DNA of 64,000 nt from Microbaculum marinum (GTDB lineage: Bacteria; Pseudomonadota; Alphaproteobacteria; Rhizobiales; Tepidamorphaceae). A program made the position numbers and the translations under genes. Numbering within the stretch: the first letter of the stretch is position 1; each line of letters opens with the position of its first letter. Location of the stretch: assembly GCF_042646165.1 (NCBI RefSeq), contig NZ_JBHRTC010000024.1, one strand, 5' to 3'. Positions 7,886-18,361 of this stretch are shown one piece after another. Below the pieces are notes generated by a model. That model was not told the origin of the DNA. It saw nothing but the letters and a program-made list of their open reading frames with translations, and ran no database searches.

Positions 7886-9658
7886 TGCGCGGCACCCGCG
7901 AGGGCATCGGCCGCGAGATCGGCCTGATCGCGCTGTTTGCCGGCGCCTACCTGGCGATCAGCTTCGCGGTACAGGATTCCTACTACCAGCTCATCATGAC
8001 GCTTGTGCTGGTCTGGGCCACGCTGGCGATGAGCTGGAACTTCCTGTCCGGCTACTCGGGCATGATCTCCTTCGGCCAGGCGAGCTTCTTCGGCCTCGGC
8101 GGCTACGCGATGACGATCGCCTTCGTCGATTTCGGCATCACGCCATGGCTCGGCATCCCGATCGGAATCGTCGTCGGCGTGCTTGCCGGCATCATCATCG
8201 GCATCCCGACCTTCCGGCTGCGCGGCCACTACTTCGCCCTGTCGATGCTCGCCTACCCGCTCGCCATGCTCTACGTGTTCGAGTGGCTCGGCTACCAGGA
8301 AGTCTCGCTGCCGATGATGCGCGAGGCGCCCGCCGCGTTCATGCAGTTTTCCGACCAGCGCGTCTATATCGCCCTGGCGCTCGGCATGCTGGTGATCTGC
8401 ATGCTGGTGTCGCTGCTCGCCGAACGGACCCGGTTCGGCATGTCGCTGCTGGCCGTCAAGCAGAACGAACTGGCCGCGGAGGCCGCAGGCATCGATTCGT
8501 GGCGGTGGAAGATGTACGCCATGATGGTGTCCTCGGCGATGGCGGCCGCCGCCGGCGGGTTCTACGCCGTCGTCGTGCTGGTGGTCACGCCGCCGAGCCT
8601 GTTCGGCATGCTGGTCTCGGCGCAGGCGCTGATCCTCACCCTGTTCGGCGGCGTCGGCGTCTACTGGGGCCCGGTGATCGGCGCGATCGTGCTGGTGCCG
8701 CTGGCCGAGACGCTGCATGCCGAGCTCGGCCACATCGTTCCCGGCATTCAGGGCGTCGTCTACGGGGTCGCCATCATCGTCATCATCCTGTCGGCGCCGG
8801 ACGGCATCTACTGGAGCATTCGCGACCGCCTCGCCAGGCGCCGCCGGGCCGGCGCCCCGGCGGAAGCCGCGCCGGCGCCGGACGTCGCGTTCCCGGCCGC
8901 GCCCGTGCCTGCAGCCGGCGACCGGACGCTCGGCGGCCCCCTGCTCGAACTCGAGAACGTTTCCCTGTCCTTCGGCGGCCTGAAAGCCGTGGACAACGTC
9001 ACCCTGACCGTCCGCGAAGGCTCGATCCACGGCATCATCGGGCCCAACGGCGCCGGCAAGACGACGCTGTTCAACGTCATCAACGGCTTCCTGAAGGCAG
9101 AGTCCGGGTCGATCCGCTTCGAGGGCGGCGAACTGGTCGGTCTGAAGCCGCACAAGGTCTGCGCGCTCGGCCTCGGGCGGACGTTCCAGGTGGTCCGCGC
9201 CTTCCCGCGCATGAGCGTGCTCGAGAACGTCATGGTCGGCGCCTATGTGCACGCCGCCACCGACGCGGAGGCCGTCCACCGTGCCCGCGAAGCGCTGCAG
9301 CGCGTCGGCCTCTCCGGCGACCAGATCACCGCCACGGCGAGCGGCCTGCCCACCAAGCAGCTGCGGCTGATGGAGCTTGCCCGCGCGCTTGCCGCCCGGC
9401 CCCGGCTGCTGCTGCTCGACGAAACCCTGGCCGGGCTCGGCCACGCCGAGCTCGACGACATCCTGGCGGTGATCCGCCAGGTCAACCGCGAGGGCGTCAC
9501 CGTGGTGATAATCGAGCACACCATGCAGGCGATGGTGAAGCTGGCAGATGCATTCTCCGTGCTCGACCACGGCAGCCTGATCGCCGGCGGCGCACCGGCC
9601 AGCGTCGTCAAGGACCCCAGGGTCATCGAGGCCTATCTCGGCAGGAAATGGATGGATC

Positions 9659-9681
<23 letters not shown>
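7885..9681 (+). CDS. LivM-LivG fusion: ABC permease with C-terminal ATPase domain
   Basis: A 598-residue fusion. Residues 1-315 form the LivM permease (SYYQLIMTLVLVW, LSGYSGMISFGQASFFGLGGY). A Pro/Ala-rich linker covers about 318-352. Residues 353-598 form the LivG ATPase, with Walker A GPNGAGKTT, LRLMELARALA in the signature region and Walker B LLLLDETLAGL. The ABC signature is unusual: it reads ATASGLPTKQLRLMELARAL, lacking a clear LSGGQ. Such fusions are known in alphaproteobacterial HAAT operons. The frame is open further upstream, but the ATG at 7885 overlapping the livH stop is the natural start. It ends overlapping livF by 23 bases. Confidence 0.92.
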
Positions 9682-10366
<685 letters not shown>

Positions 10367-10421
10367 AGGGCCGGCGCGCCGGCCGCCCCGGAAGGCGCAC
10401 GTCACCAAGGGAGGAAGTGAA

Positions 10422-11654
10422 ATGACTTCGATATCCAGAAGATTCGTCGGCCTGGCAGGCGCTTCGGCAATCGCCGTCGCCGCACTTGCCGCGGGCCCAG
10501 GTCCCGCCGGGGCGCAGGAAACGCTCAAGGTCGCCGTGATCGCGCCGCTGTCGGGCCCGTGGGCGCGGCAGGGACAGCTGATCCAGATGGGCGCCGAAAT
10601 GGCGGTCGACGAGATCAACGAGCTCGGCGGCATCAAGTCGATGGGCGGCGCCAAGCTGGAGCTGGTCTCTGCGGATGCCGGCGACTCGCCGGAGAAGGCC
10701 AAGAATGCCGCGCAGCGGCTGATCGCCCAGGAGCCGGACCTGGTCGGCGGCACCGGCGCCTGGCTGTCCTCGTTCACGCTGGCCGTCACAGAGGTCACCG
10801 AGCGGGCCAAGGTGCCGTGGCTGACGCTCTCCTACGCCGACAGCCTGACGGAGCGCGACTTCGACTACATCTTTCAGACCTCGCTGCCGGCAAGCCAGCA
10901 GTCTGCGAATTCGCTGCCGACGATCGTCGAGCTCGCCAAGAAGGCGACCGGCGGGATTCCCAAGACCGTCGGCATCATCGGCGACAACACCGCGTCGCCG
11001 GTGGCCTTCCTCAAGCCGATGCGCGAAGGCGGCATGGAGGAGATGGGGATCGAGGTCGTCATGGACGAGACCTATACCCCGCCGCTGTCGGATGCGACGC
11101 CGCTGATCCAGAAGGTCCGGTCCTCGCGTCCTGAGTTCCTGCTGTTCATCTCCTCGACGATCTCCGACCTGAAGCTCGGGCTGGAGAAGCTGAACGAGTT
11201 CGGCATCGACGTCCCGGTGATCGGCAACGGCGCCCACATGGGCGCGCCGGAAGTGGTCAACAACGTCTCGCCCGACCTCCTGGAAGGGGTCATGTTCATC
11301 GCCGCCGACTGGGGGCTGAAGGGACACGAGGAGATCATCGAGAAGTTCAAGGAGCGGACCGGCGAGCCCTGGATCACCCAGGACGCGATCACCGCCTACG
11401 GCGACATGTGGATCATCAAGGAGGCGCTCGAGAAAGTGGGCAGCGCCGACACCGAGGCGATCGCCAAGGCGATCCACGAGATGACGATCACCGAGGGTCC
11501 GGCCGCCACGGCGTTTCCCGGCGAGGTCGCCTTCGACGAGGCCGGACGGCGCACCGGTGGCCAGCTCGTCATCGTGCAGTGGCAGGATGGCGTGCCGGTG
11601 TCGGTGTTTCCGACGGAATCGGCCTTCGGGGAGCCGCGCTGGCCGCAGAACTGA
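10422..11654 (+). CDS. ABC transporter periplasmic substrate-binding protein (LivK-like)
   Basis: A 410-residue exported binding protein. The first 30 residues form a Tat/Sec-like signal (ISRRFVGLAGASAIAVAALA) with a probable cleavage after AGAQ. The mature part begins LKVAVIAPLSGPWARQG, the standard type I periplasmic-binding fold of HAAT systems, and contains the DEINELGGI and NAAQRLI helices. The ATG at 10422 follows GGGAGGAAGTGAA; an in-frame extension upstream overlaps livF and is disregarded. It determines the specificity of the transporter encoded just upstream. The ligand cannot be read from sequence. Confidence 0.92.
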   Translation: MTSISRRFVGLAGASAIAVAALAAGPGPAGAQETLKVAVIAPLSGPWARQGQLIQMGAEMAVDEINELGGIKSMGGAKLELVSADAGDSPEKAKNAAQRLIAQEPDLVGGTGAWLSSFTLAVTEVTERAKVPWLTLSYADSLTERDFDYIFQTSLPASQQSANSLPTIVELAKKATGGIPKTVGIIGDNTASPVAFLKPMREGGMEEMGIEVVMDETYTPPLSDATPLIQKVRSSRPEFLLFISSTISDLKLGLEKLNEFGIDVPVIGNGAHMGAPEVVNNVSPDLLEGVMFIAADWGLKGHEEIIEKFKERTGEPWITQDAITAYGDMWIIKEALEKVGSADTEAIAKAIHEMTITEGPAATAFPGEVAFDEAGRRTGGQLVIVQWQDGVPVSVFPTESAFGEPRWPQN

Positions 11655-11666
11655 CGCTCTTTTCGA

Positions 11667-11702
11667 GGACCTGCCCGCGCCCCGGCCGGGGCGCGGGTCC
11701 TT
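11667..11702 (+). terminator. Strong GC hairpin after the binding-protein gene
   Basis: A perfect 10-bp stem, CCCGCGCCCC (11674-11683) with GGCC loop and GGGGCGCGGG (11688-11697), is extended by AGGAC/GTCCT outside and followed by a short TCCTT. It lies 12 bases after the binding-protein stop and 25 bases before the SDR start. It may be a terminator or, since genes continue closely downstream, an attenuator or mRNA-stabilising element. The T-tract is weak. Confidence 0.6.
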
Positions 11703-11727
11703 CCTGACTGAGGACGCGATCGTTTCG

Positions 11728-12537
11728 ATGGGACGGCTGGACAACAAGGTTGCGATCGTATCGGGCGCCGGCTCGATCGCGGAGGGCTGGAGCAACGGCA
11801 AGGCGACCGCCGTCGTGCTGGCGCGCGAGGGCGCCAGCGTGTTCGCCGTCGACCGCAATCCCGAGGCGGCAGAGGAGACGCGGGCGATCATCGAAGGCGA
11901 AGGGGGGCGTGCGACCGCCTATACCGCAGACGTCACCTCCGCTGCCGAAGTGAATGCGATGGCGGCCGAATGCCTGAAGGTCTACGGTCGCATCGACATC
12001 CTGTTCAACAATGTCGGCCTGCAAGTGCTCGGCGGGCCGCTGGAACTCGCCGAGGAGGACTGGGACCGGCTGATGACCGTCAACGTCAAGAGCATGTACC
12101 TGACCTGCCGCGCGGTGATCCCGGCGATGCTCGATCAGGGCGGGGGCTCGATCGTCAACAACGCCTCGGTCGCCGGCCACCGCTACACCTACAACAATGT
12201 CGGCTACTCGGCCTCGAAGGGCGCGGTCCGGCAGCTCACCCAGAACATCGGCGTCCAGTACGCCTCGAAGGGCATCCGCTGCAACGCGGTGCTTGCCGGC
12301 TACATGGCGACGCCGCGCATCACCGACCGGCTGAAGCGGGCCAATCCCGACGACTGGGAGGAGGTCCTCAACCGGCGGCTCGACCAGGTGCCGGCCGGCC
12401 GCTTCGGCACCGGCTGGGACGTCGCGCACGCGGTGGCTTTCCTGGCCTCCGACGAGGCCGCCTTCATCACCGGCACCGACATCGTCATAGACGGCGGCCA
12501 GTCGGCCTCGGCCGCCGGTAACGCATGGGGCGGATGA
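11728..12537 (+). CDS. SDR family NAD(P)-dependent oxidoreductase
   Basis: A 269-residue classical short-chain dehydrogenase. The cofactor loop reads SGAGSIAEGWSNGKA, a longer variant of the TGxxxGIG motif. NNVGLQVLGG, the catalytic serine in NNASVAG, and the YSASK tyrosine/lysine pair (near residues 158-162) are present. The C-terminal FITGTDIVIDGGQS is standard. ATG at 11728 was preferred over an upstream frame that crosses the hairpin and the previous gene. It is followed with a 4-base overlap by a beta-hydroxyacid dehydrogenase, suggesting successive oxidation steps. Substrate unknown. Confidence 0.9.
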   Translation: MGRLDNKVAIVSGAGSIAEGWSNGKATAVVLAREGASVFAVDRNPEAAEETRAIIEGEGGRATAYTADVTSAAEVNAMAAECLKVYGRIDILFNNVGLQVLGGPLELAEEDWDRLMTVNVKSMYLTCRAVIPAMLDQGGGSIVNNASVAGHRYTYNNVGYSASKGAVRQLTQNIGVQYASKGIRCNAVLAGYMATPRITDRLKRANPDDWEEVLNRRLDQVPAGRFGTGWDVAHAVAFLASDEAAFITGTDIVIDGGQSASAAGNAWGG

Positions 12538-13454
12538 ACATCATGAAGATCGCATTTCTCGGCACCGGACAGATGGGTGCGCCGATGGCCGAGCGGCTGG
12601 TCGACGCCGGGCTCGAGATCGCCGTCTACGACCGCAGCCCGGAGGCCATGGCACCGCTGGTGGACCGCGGCGCGCGCGGGGCCACGTCGGTGGCCGACTG
12701 CCTGGCCGGCGCCGAGGTGGCATTCGCCTGCCTGCCCTCGCCCGAAGTCAGCCGAGCCGTCGCGCTTGATCCCGGCGGCGCGATCGATGCGGGAGATCTC
12801 AAGGTCTATGTCGAGACCTCGACGATCGGCGCGGCTGCGGTGGAGGAAATCGACCGGGTGCTGGGCGGAAAGGGGATCGCGGTGCTGGACGCGCCCGTCA
12901 GCGGCGGACCGCGCGGCGCCCGCGCAGGGCGGCTGACCACCATGGTCGCCGGACGGCGCGATGCGTTCGACTCGGTCAGGCCGCTGTTCGACGCAATGGC
13001 CGGCAACGTCTTCTACATCTCCGAGACGCCGGGCCACGGGCAGGTGGTCAAGCTCGCCAACAACATGATCTCGGCGGCCTGCATGACGGCCACGTCGGAG
13101 GCCGCCGTGATGGCCGTGAAGGCCGGCGTCGACGCGCGGATCCTGATCGACGTCGTCAACGCCTCGACCGGCCGCAACGGCGCCTCGGTGGACAAGTTCC
13201 CGCAGTCTGTCCTGCCGCGCACATTCGACTACGGCGGCAAGCTGTCGACCATGTACAAGGACGTGACGCTGTGCTTCGCGGAAGCAAAGCGCCTCGACGT
13301 GCCGATGTGGGTCGGCAACACCGTCGTGCAGCTCTGGTTCCAGGCGATGTGCGAGGGCCGTGGCGACGACGACTACACGACCATCGTCAAGACGATCGAG
13401 GAGTTCGCCAGCGGCGTCATCGTCGGAGATCCCGATCCGGCCGCAGGCAGCTAG
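12534..13454 (+). CDS. 3-hydroxyisobutyrate dehydrogenase-like oxidoreductase
   Basis: A 306-residue beta-hydroxyacid dehydrogenase. The N-terminal Rossmann motif GTGQMGAPMAERL, the substrate-binding DAPVSGGPRGA segment (about 121-131) and the catalytic-lysine motif GQVVKLANNM (about 166-175) are all present. It oxidises small 3-hydroxy acids with NAD(P). I chose ATG 12534, which gives an ATGA overlap with the preceding SDR; ATG 12543 is also possible. The enzyme fits branched-acid degradation such as the valine or methylmalonate semialdehyde route, but other hydroxy acids are possible. Confidence 0.9.
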   Translation: MNIMKIAFLGTGQMGAPMAERLVDAGLEIAVYDRSPEAMAPLVDRGARGATSVADCLAGAEVAFACLPSPEVSRAVALDPGGAIDAGDLKVYVETSTIGAAAVEEIDRVLGGKGIAVLDAPVSGGPRGARAGRLTTMVAGRRDAFDSVRPLFDAMAGNVFYISETPGHGQVVKLANNMISAACMTATSEAAVMAVKAGVDARILIDVVNASTGRNGASVDKFPQSVLPRTFDYGGKLSTMYKDVTLCFAEAKRLDVPMWVGNTVVQLWFQAMCEGRGDDDYTTIVKTIEEFASGVIVGDPDPAAGS

Positions 13455-13513
13455 GCCGCGGCTGCACCGCATCCGTTCCATTCGGCAACGGACACAGTCA
13501 GAGGAGACGTCAC

Positions 13514-14248
13514 ATGTGCGAAGCCCCTGCCCGCAGGCTCGATGAATGGCGGGGATGGCTGGACCTTCCCGCGCCGGCACCGAGCAGCGGCACCGGCCCA
13601 TGGCTCGACCTGTCCCACGTGATCACCGAGGACCTGTCGCGGGTGCCGCTGGTGCCCGCGCCGCGGATCCGGCAGGTGCAGAAGAAGCCCGAATACATCG
13701 CCAACGTCACCGAGGTGCAGATGGTCGTCCACAACGGCACCCATCTCGATGCGCCCTGCCACTTCATCGCCGACGCGCCGGCGATCGACGACATCCCGCT
13801 CGAGCGGCTCTACGGCGAAGGCGTGATCTGGAAGCTCGACATGCCGGACCATGGCGTCATCGAGCCGGAGCACCTGGAGGCGGCGACACCGCGCATGAGG
13901 GAGGGCGACATCGTCTACCTCGACACCGGCAGGGGACGCCACATCAACACGCCGGCCTACGAGGACCACGCGCACCTGAGCCCGGAGGCGGCCGAATGGC
14001 TGGTCGCGCACGGCGCCAAGATCGTCGGCGTCGACTTCTCGACGCCCGACCTGACCGCGCATCTCCGCCCGGAGAACTTCCAGTTCCCGGTCCATCACAT
14101 CCTGCTCGGCCGCGGCGTCCTGATCGCCGAGCACATGACCAATCTCGAGCCGCTGTCGGGGCGACGCATCGAGACGATGTTCATGGCCGTCAACATCGGC
14201 GGCTCCGACGGCGCACCGGCTCGCGTCGTCGCCCGCCCGGTCGATTGA
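13514..14248 (+). CDS. Cyclase family protein (kynurenine formamidase-like hydrolase)
   Basis: A 244-residue protein of the cyclase/KynB metal-dependent hydrolase family. The diagnostic HNGTHLDAPCHF metal-binding motif lies near residues 75-86, with SHVITEDL before it and DFSTPDLT in the C-terminal half. The start ATG at 13514 follows GAGGAGACGTCAC. Family members hydrolyse amides or lactones and include isatin hydrolases. Its position between a hydroxyacid dehydrogenase and a quinone oxidoreductase suggests ring or lactone hydrolysis in the same pathway. Confidence 0.87.
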   Translation: MCEAPARRLDEWRGWLDLPAPAPSSGTGPWLDLSHVITEDLSRVPLVPAPRIRQVQKKPEYIANVTEVQMVVHNGTHLDAPCHFIADAPAIDDIPLERLYGEGVIWKLDMPDHGVIEPEHLEAATPRMREGDIVYLDTGRGRHINTPAYEDHAHLSPEAAEWLVAHGAKIVGVDFSTPDLTAHLRPENFQFPVHHILLGRGVLIAEHMTNLEPLSGRRIETMFMAVNIGGSDGAPARVVARPVD

Positions 14249-14258
14249 GGAGCACCCG

Positions 14259-15242
14259 ATGACCCGAGTCCATGCAGTCCGCGTCCACGAGACCGGCGGT
14301 CCGGAGGTTCTGCGCGACGAGGAGATCGACCTCGGCGAGCCCGGGGCCGGCGAGGCGCTTGTGCGCCACACCGTGATCGGCCTGAACTACACCGACGTCC
14401 ACTTCCGCACCGGCCGCTATCCCCTGCGCGAGTTCCCGCACGTGATCGGCATGGAGGCCGCCGGCGTCGTCGAGGCGGTCGGCGACGGCGTCACCACCGT
14501 CGCGCCGGGCGACCGCGTCGCCTACGCCTCCGAGACGCCGCGCGCCTACTCGGAGGCGACGGTGATGCCGGTGACGCGCCTGGTGAAGGTGCCCGAGGCC
14601 ATCGACGATGAGACGGCAGCCGCCGTGATCCTGAAAGGGCTGACCGCCCAGTACCTGATCCGCTCGGCCTACGAGATCGAGGCCGGCGAGACGATCCTCG
14701 TCCAGGCCGCCGCCGGCGGCGTCGGCCAGATCATGTGCCAGTGGGCACACCATCTCGGCGTCACCGTGATCGGCACCGTGAGCAGCGACGAAAAGGCCGA
14801 GATCGCCCGCCAGAACGGCTGCGACCACCCGATCGTCTACACGCGCGAGGACGTGCCGGCGCGCGTGCTCGAACTGACGGGCGGCGCAAAGCTTCCCGTC
14901 GTCTATGACGGGGTCGGCGGAGATACCTTCGAGGACTCGCTGAAATGCGTGCGTCGACGCGGCATGCTGGTCAGCTACGGTACCGCCGGCGGCAAGATCC
15001 CGCCTCTCGACCTGTTCCGGCTCAACCTGATGGGCTCGCTCTATGTCACCAGCGCCGGGCTGGCCGACTACATCCATGACCGCACCGAACTCGAGCAGCG
15101 CGCAGCGGAGGTCTTCGGCATGGTCTCGAAGGGCATTGTGCGTGTCCACGTCAATCAGCGCTACAAGCTGTCCGACGTCGCCACCGCGCACCGCGATCTG
15201 GAGGCGCGGCGCACCTCCGGCAGCTCGATCATCCTGCCGTGA
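14259..15242 (+). CDS. Quinone oxidoreductase (zinc-independent MDR family)
   Basis: A 327-residue medium-chain reductase of the NADPH:quinone reductase type. It has GLNYTDVHFRTGRYP near residues 37-51, GMEAAGVVEAVGDGV and the NADPH Rossmann motif AAAGGVGQI near 148-156. The catalytic-zinc cysteines of alcohol dehydrogenases are missing, as expected for QOR. An AGGAGCACC site precedes the ATG. It lies 10 bases after the cyclase-family gene and 7 bases before the hydrolase gene. It may reduce an enone intermediate. Confidence 0.9.
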   Translation: MTRVHAVRVHETGGPEVLRDEEIDLGEPGAGEALVRHTVIGLNYTDVHFRTGRYPLREFPHVIGMEAAGVVEAVGDGVTTVAPGDRVAYASETPRAYSEATVMPVTRLVKVPEAIDDETAAAVILKGLTAQYLIRSAYEIEAGETILVQAAAGGVGQIMCQWAHHLGVTVIGTVSSDEKAEIARQNGCDHPIVYTREDVPARVLELTGGAKLPVVYDGVGGDTFEDSLKCVRRRGMLVSYGTAGGKIPPLDLFRLNLMGSLYVTSAGLADYIHDRTELEQRAAEVFGMVSKGIVRVHVNQRYKLSDVATAHRDLEARRTSGSSIILP

Positions 15243-15249
15243 GGCGGTC

Positions 15250-16020
15250 GTGGCGGACGTTCGTCTGAACCATGTCATCGACGGCTCGGGGCCGAACGTG
15301 CTCCTGCTGCACCCGGTCGGGCTCGACGTCACCTTTCTGAAGCCGCTCGCCGACTGCCTGTCCGACCGCTATACCGTGATGCGCGCCGACATGCGCGGCC
15401 ACGGCGGCACGCCGACCCACCGACCGGCGACGCTCGACGACCTCGTCGACGACATCCACGGCCTCATCGCCGAACGAGCTTTCGCGCCCGCCACCGTCGT
15501 CGGCATGTCGTTCGGCGGCATGCTGGCCCAGTCGCTGGCCGTGGCCTATCCACACGATGTCTCAGCGCTGGTGCTGTCCACCACCGCAGCGACCTTCACG
15601 CCCGAAACGCGCGCCGTGATGGAAGAGCGCGCGGTGACGGCCGAGAAGGGCGGCATGGAGGCCGTGCTTCAGGACACCCTGCAACGGTGGTTCACCCCCT
15701 CGTTCCTGGGCGAGCCCATCGTCGAGCGGGTCCGCGACCGGCTGCTCGCCGACGACGTCGCCGGTTGGGCGCAGACCTGGCGTGCGATCGCAACCCTCGA
15801 CGTCGCCCCGCGGCTCGACGCAATAGAGGTGCCCACGCTCTGCATCGCCGGCTCCGAGGACAAGGCGACGCCGCCGACCTCGGTCAGGGCAATCGCGGAG
15901 CGGATTCCCGGCGCTGAGTATGTCGAGGTCGCCGGCGCCCCGCACATGCTGTTCCTGGAGCGCCCCGGCGAGATGGCACGGTTGGCCCGGGAGTTTCTCG
16001 ATCGGACCATCGGCAAGTAG
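15250..16020 (+). CDS. Alpha/beta hydrolase (3-oxoadipate enol-lactonase-like)
   Basis: A 256-residue alpha/beta hydrolase. The oxyanion region LLLHPVGLD is near residue 17-25 and the nucleophile elbow GMSFGG is near 86-91. The acidic region (SEDKATPP) and a C-terminal catalytic histidine in GAPHMLFLERP complete the triad. A GTG at 15250 is the likeliest start. Length and layout resemble enol-lactonases and related esterases. It ends the plus-strand catabolic region. No signal peptide. Confidence 0.85.
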   Translation: MADVRLNHVIDGSGPNVLLLHPVGLDVTFLKPLADCLSDRYTVMRADMRGHGGTPTHRPATLDDLVDDIHGLIAERAFAPATVVGMSFGGMLAQSLAVAYPHDVSALVLSTTAATFTPETRAVMEERAVTAEKGGMEAVLQDTLQRWFTPSFLGEPIVERVRDRLLADDVAGWAQTWRAIATLDVAPRLDAIEVPTLCIAGSEDKATPPTSVRAIAERIPGAEYVEVAGAPHMLFLERPGEMARLAREFLDRTIGK

Positions 16021-16485
16021 GGCCGCTATTCTCCTGGCCTCGGGAACTCGCGGATCCACTTCGTAGCCCAACGACCAACCGTCCGGTTCGCTGGCTGCGC
16101 CGGCGGCACGATGGACAGGTTTGGATCCACGCCTCCGCCCCCGAACCCGCTTTGCCGGGTATTTCCGGAGCAGTGTTTGCCGAGGAGCAAACGGGGTGGT
16201 CGGGACAGAACCGGCCACGCCACGCGACCCCCGGTAGCGCAGTATCGAACGATGCTGATCGCCGTCGGACTCGGCTGGGATGGCAGGCGTCGCCCGTCCC
16301 GTAGCGCCGCTCCGACGTTGCGACCCCCGCCAGGAACGAGTCAGGGCCCTTTCAAGGTGAGAAGGGTGGCCTGCTGCCGGTTTCTGGGGCACTAGGATAA
16401 GCGCACATATCCTGCTCATCGAGTGCCACGGCGCTCGGACAGTGATCTGGTTTGAAAATGGTAACCATCGGAGATCGACGGTCAT
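16021..16485. other. Noncoding junction between the catabolic region and the accessory region
   Basis: This 465-base stretch has no convincing gene. It has a small AACCG/CGGTT hairpin at 16077-16088 just after the hydrolase and an odd palindrome ATGGT-A-ACCAT at 16458-16468, 18 bases upstream of the marC-like start. The latter could be an operator, but I have no independent support. Confidence 0.5.
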
Positions 16486-17100
16486 ATGAAGGACACGCTA
16501 CAGGCCATTGCGACGATTGCTTCGCTGATCAACCCGGCGATGTGCGCAGCCATCTTCATGCAGATCGAAGGCGAGCGAGCCGGTCGGGCTCGCGTCCTCG
16601 ATGCAACGAAAGCGCTTCTCGTCATTCTAACGATTTTGATCGCCGCGGCTTTCTTCGGCGCCCAGTTGCTCCGGGTCTTCGGCGTCTCACTGGACGCGTT
16701 CTCCGTGGCCGGGGGCGGCGTCCTGGTCTGGATCGGGATCGCAATGCTTACCGGACGCGGAGCCGCTACCGTGCCGGACAATGACGGGAGCAAGACGGCG
16801 CCGGTCGATCCGTCTCTCGCGCCGCTCATTCTCTTTGCCGCGAGCCCCGGAACGATCACAGGCGTCATAACGCTTTCCGTCAGCCACTCGAGATTCGATG
16901 TTCCGGTCACGGCCATCACCGCTGTCGTGATCGTGCTCGCGCTGACCTGGGCTCTGCTGCTTCTCACGGCGCGAACGCGCAGTTCAAAGAGCGGCGGCAT
17001 GGCTCACGATATGGTCACCCGCTACATGGGACTGATCGTCGTGGCTATGGGGATCCAGTTCATGTTGACCGGCTACAAGGCATTCATGGGAGCCGGCTGA
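16486..17100 (+). CDS. MarC family integral membrane protein
   Basis: A 204-residue membrane protein with six hydrophobic segments, the typical size for MarC/UPF0056. Characteristic pieces are INPAMCAAIFMQI near residues 11-23, VAGGGVLVWIGIAML near 69-83, and LILFAASPGTITGVITLS near 111-128. Function of the family is unknown; early links to antibiotic resistance were not upheld. It stands alone between a catabolic operon and convergent DUF1254 gene. A GGAGATCGAC site precedes the ATG. Confidence 0.88.
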   Translation: MKDTLQAIATIASLINPAMCAAIFMQIEGERAGRARVLDATKALLVILTILIAAAFFGAQLLRVFGVSLDAFSVAGGGVLVWIGIAMLTGRGAATVPDNDGSKTAPVDPSLAPLILFAASPGTITGVITLSVSHSRFDVPVTAITAVVIVLALTWALLLLTARTRSSKSGGMAHDMVTRYMGLIVVAMGIQFMLTGYKAFMGAG

Positions 17101-17298
17101 GACTGGCAGCGTCTGGTCCCAGTATTGATCAAACCTGGGGCAGGTCCTCCTGCCCAGTTTAATCACGGATCGCTCAGGGGAGGGCTCCCAAAAGCTGCCA
17201 TTCGAGATGGGTCGGATTCGGAATCGGCTGCGAGCGGCCAAGTCGGAAATATGGAACCTGAGCTGCCCTCTGCCGCGACGATGAATGCAGCATGAAAT

Positions 17299-17333
17299 GT
17301 CCCGGAGCATGCATTCTCCGCCTGCTCCGGGAC
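17299..17333 (-). terminator. Rho-independent-like terminator of the DUF1254 gene
   Basis: An 11-bp perfect stem, GTCCCGGAGCA (17299-17309) and TGCTCCGGGAC (17323-17333), encloses a 13-base loop. Read on the minus strand it lies 11 bases after the stop of the DUF1254 gene and is followed by ATTTCAT. The stem could also serve the convergent marC-like gene. Confidence 0.6.
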
Positions 17334-17344
17334 GAGCATCGTAG

Positions 17345-18361
17345 CTAGTTCGCGAGCACCGCTTCAGGAAACCGCCAGTGGCCGTCGATCAGTTCCTGTT
17401 TCGGCCGATACATGCGCACCAGGTAATTCCAGCCTTCCATGATCTCGAACTTGTTAGGGCCGTCGCCGCCGAAACTGATGGTGAACGTCCCGTCTTCGTT
17501 CGGCTTGGCGGTAACGCTGTTGAAGGAGTAGACATTGTTCTTGGTCTTCGGCAAATACCCTTCGGCATTGTAAAGCGTCACCGACCAAAACGCCTCCACC
17601 GGCACGTCCTTGGGAACGTGCAGCATATAGGGTGTCTTGCCGTCATTGTTGGCGACCAGACCGACCGAATAGACTGCCGCTTCCTCCGGATTGCCGCCCC
17701 AGCCGGCTGCGGCACCCAATGTCCAGTAAAGCTGGTTCAGGTCGTGCCTGATGCCGAAATAGCCGCGGGTACTCGTCCTCGTCTGGGCGACCTTCTGAAG
17801 CAGCTCCCGCAACGATGCGAGGCTCTCCTGATCCCAGTTCGGAATCTGGAATTCACCCGTGTTTGCCTGTTCGGCCTTGATCTGATCCTGAAGGGCGTGC
17901 GCGGCCTTCATATCGTCGGCATCGTTGGGATCGGCAAACGTGCGAACATTGCAGAAGGCGTATCGGGTGCCCATCTGCTCCCTTGTGAATGTAAAATAGC
18001 CGGGGCCATAAACCGTTGGCTGAATCGAATGCTCCTCACTCAGGCACTCCAGTGATTGGAACCGGCCGCCGGAATCGGGCATGTAGATCGTCACCGGCGT
18101 CGTGAGATCCACCACCATGAGGGAATAGAGCGTATCGACGTTGGATCGAATCACGATCTGGTCGTCAGCATTGACCATGTTGCGTTCATGCAGGAACTTG
18201 CCAAGTGCGCCGCGCTTGACATACCCGGCCATGTTGGTGTCGCTCTGCGCACGGACGAAATTGTCGATAGTAACTTTGACAGGGTCTGTACTTTGTGCGG
18301 AGGCTATGCCGTTCGCCGTCAGCAAGAATGCGAATACCGAACCGATAAGAACCTTCTGCAT
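17345..18361 (-). CDS. Exported DUF1254/DUF1214 domain protein (short form)
   Basis: A 338-residue protein with an N-terminal signal peptide (cleavage probably after ASAQ at about residue 23). The N-terminal half is DUF1254-like (RSNVDTLYSLMVVDLTTPVTIYMPD), and the C-terminal half is DUF1214-like (VEAFWSVTLYNAEGYLP and a late WNYLVRMYRPKQELIDG). Proteins with this pair are common, exported and uncharacterised. GGGAG lies 9 bases upstream of the ATG. It shares family membership with the larger gene at 19030-20649, and both stand near an arylsulfatase. The function is unknown. Confidence 0.88.
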   Translation of the reverse strand: MQKVLIGSVFAFLLTANGIASAQSTDPVKVTIDNFVRAQSDTNMAGYVKRGALGKFLHERNMVNADDQIVIRSNVDTLYSLMVVDLTTPVTIYMPDSGGRFQSLECLSEEHSIQPTVYGPGYFTFTREQMGTRYAFCNVRTFADPNDADDMKAAHALQDQIKAEQANTGEFQIPNWDQESLASLRELLQKVAQTRTSTRGYFGIRHDLNQLYWTLGAAAGWGGNPEEAAVYSVGLVANNDGKTPYMLHVPKDVPVEAFWSVTLYNAEGYLPKTKNNVYSFNSVTAKPNEDGTFTISFGGDGPNKFEIMEGWNYLVRMYRPKQELIDGHWRFPEAVLAN

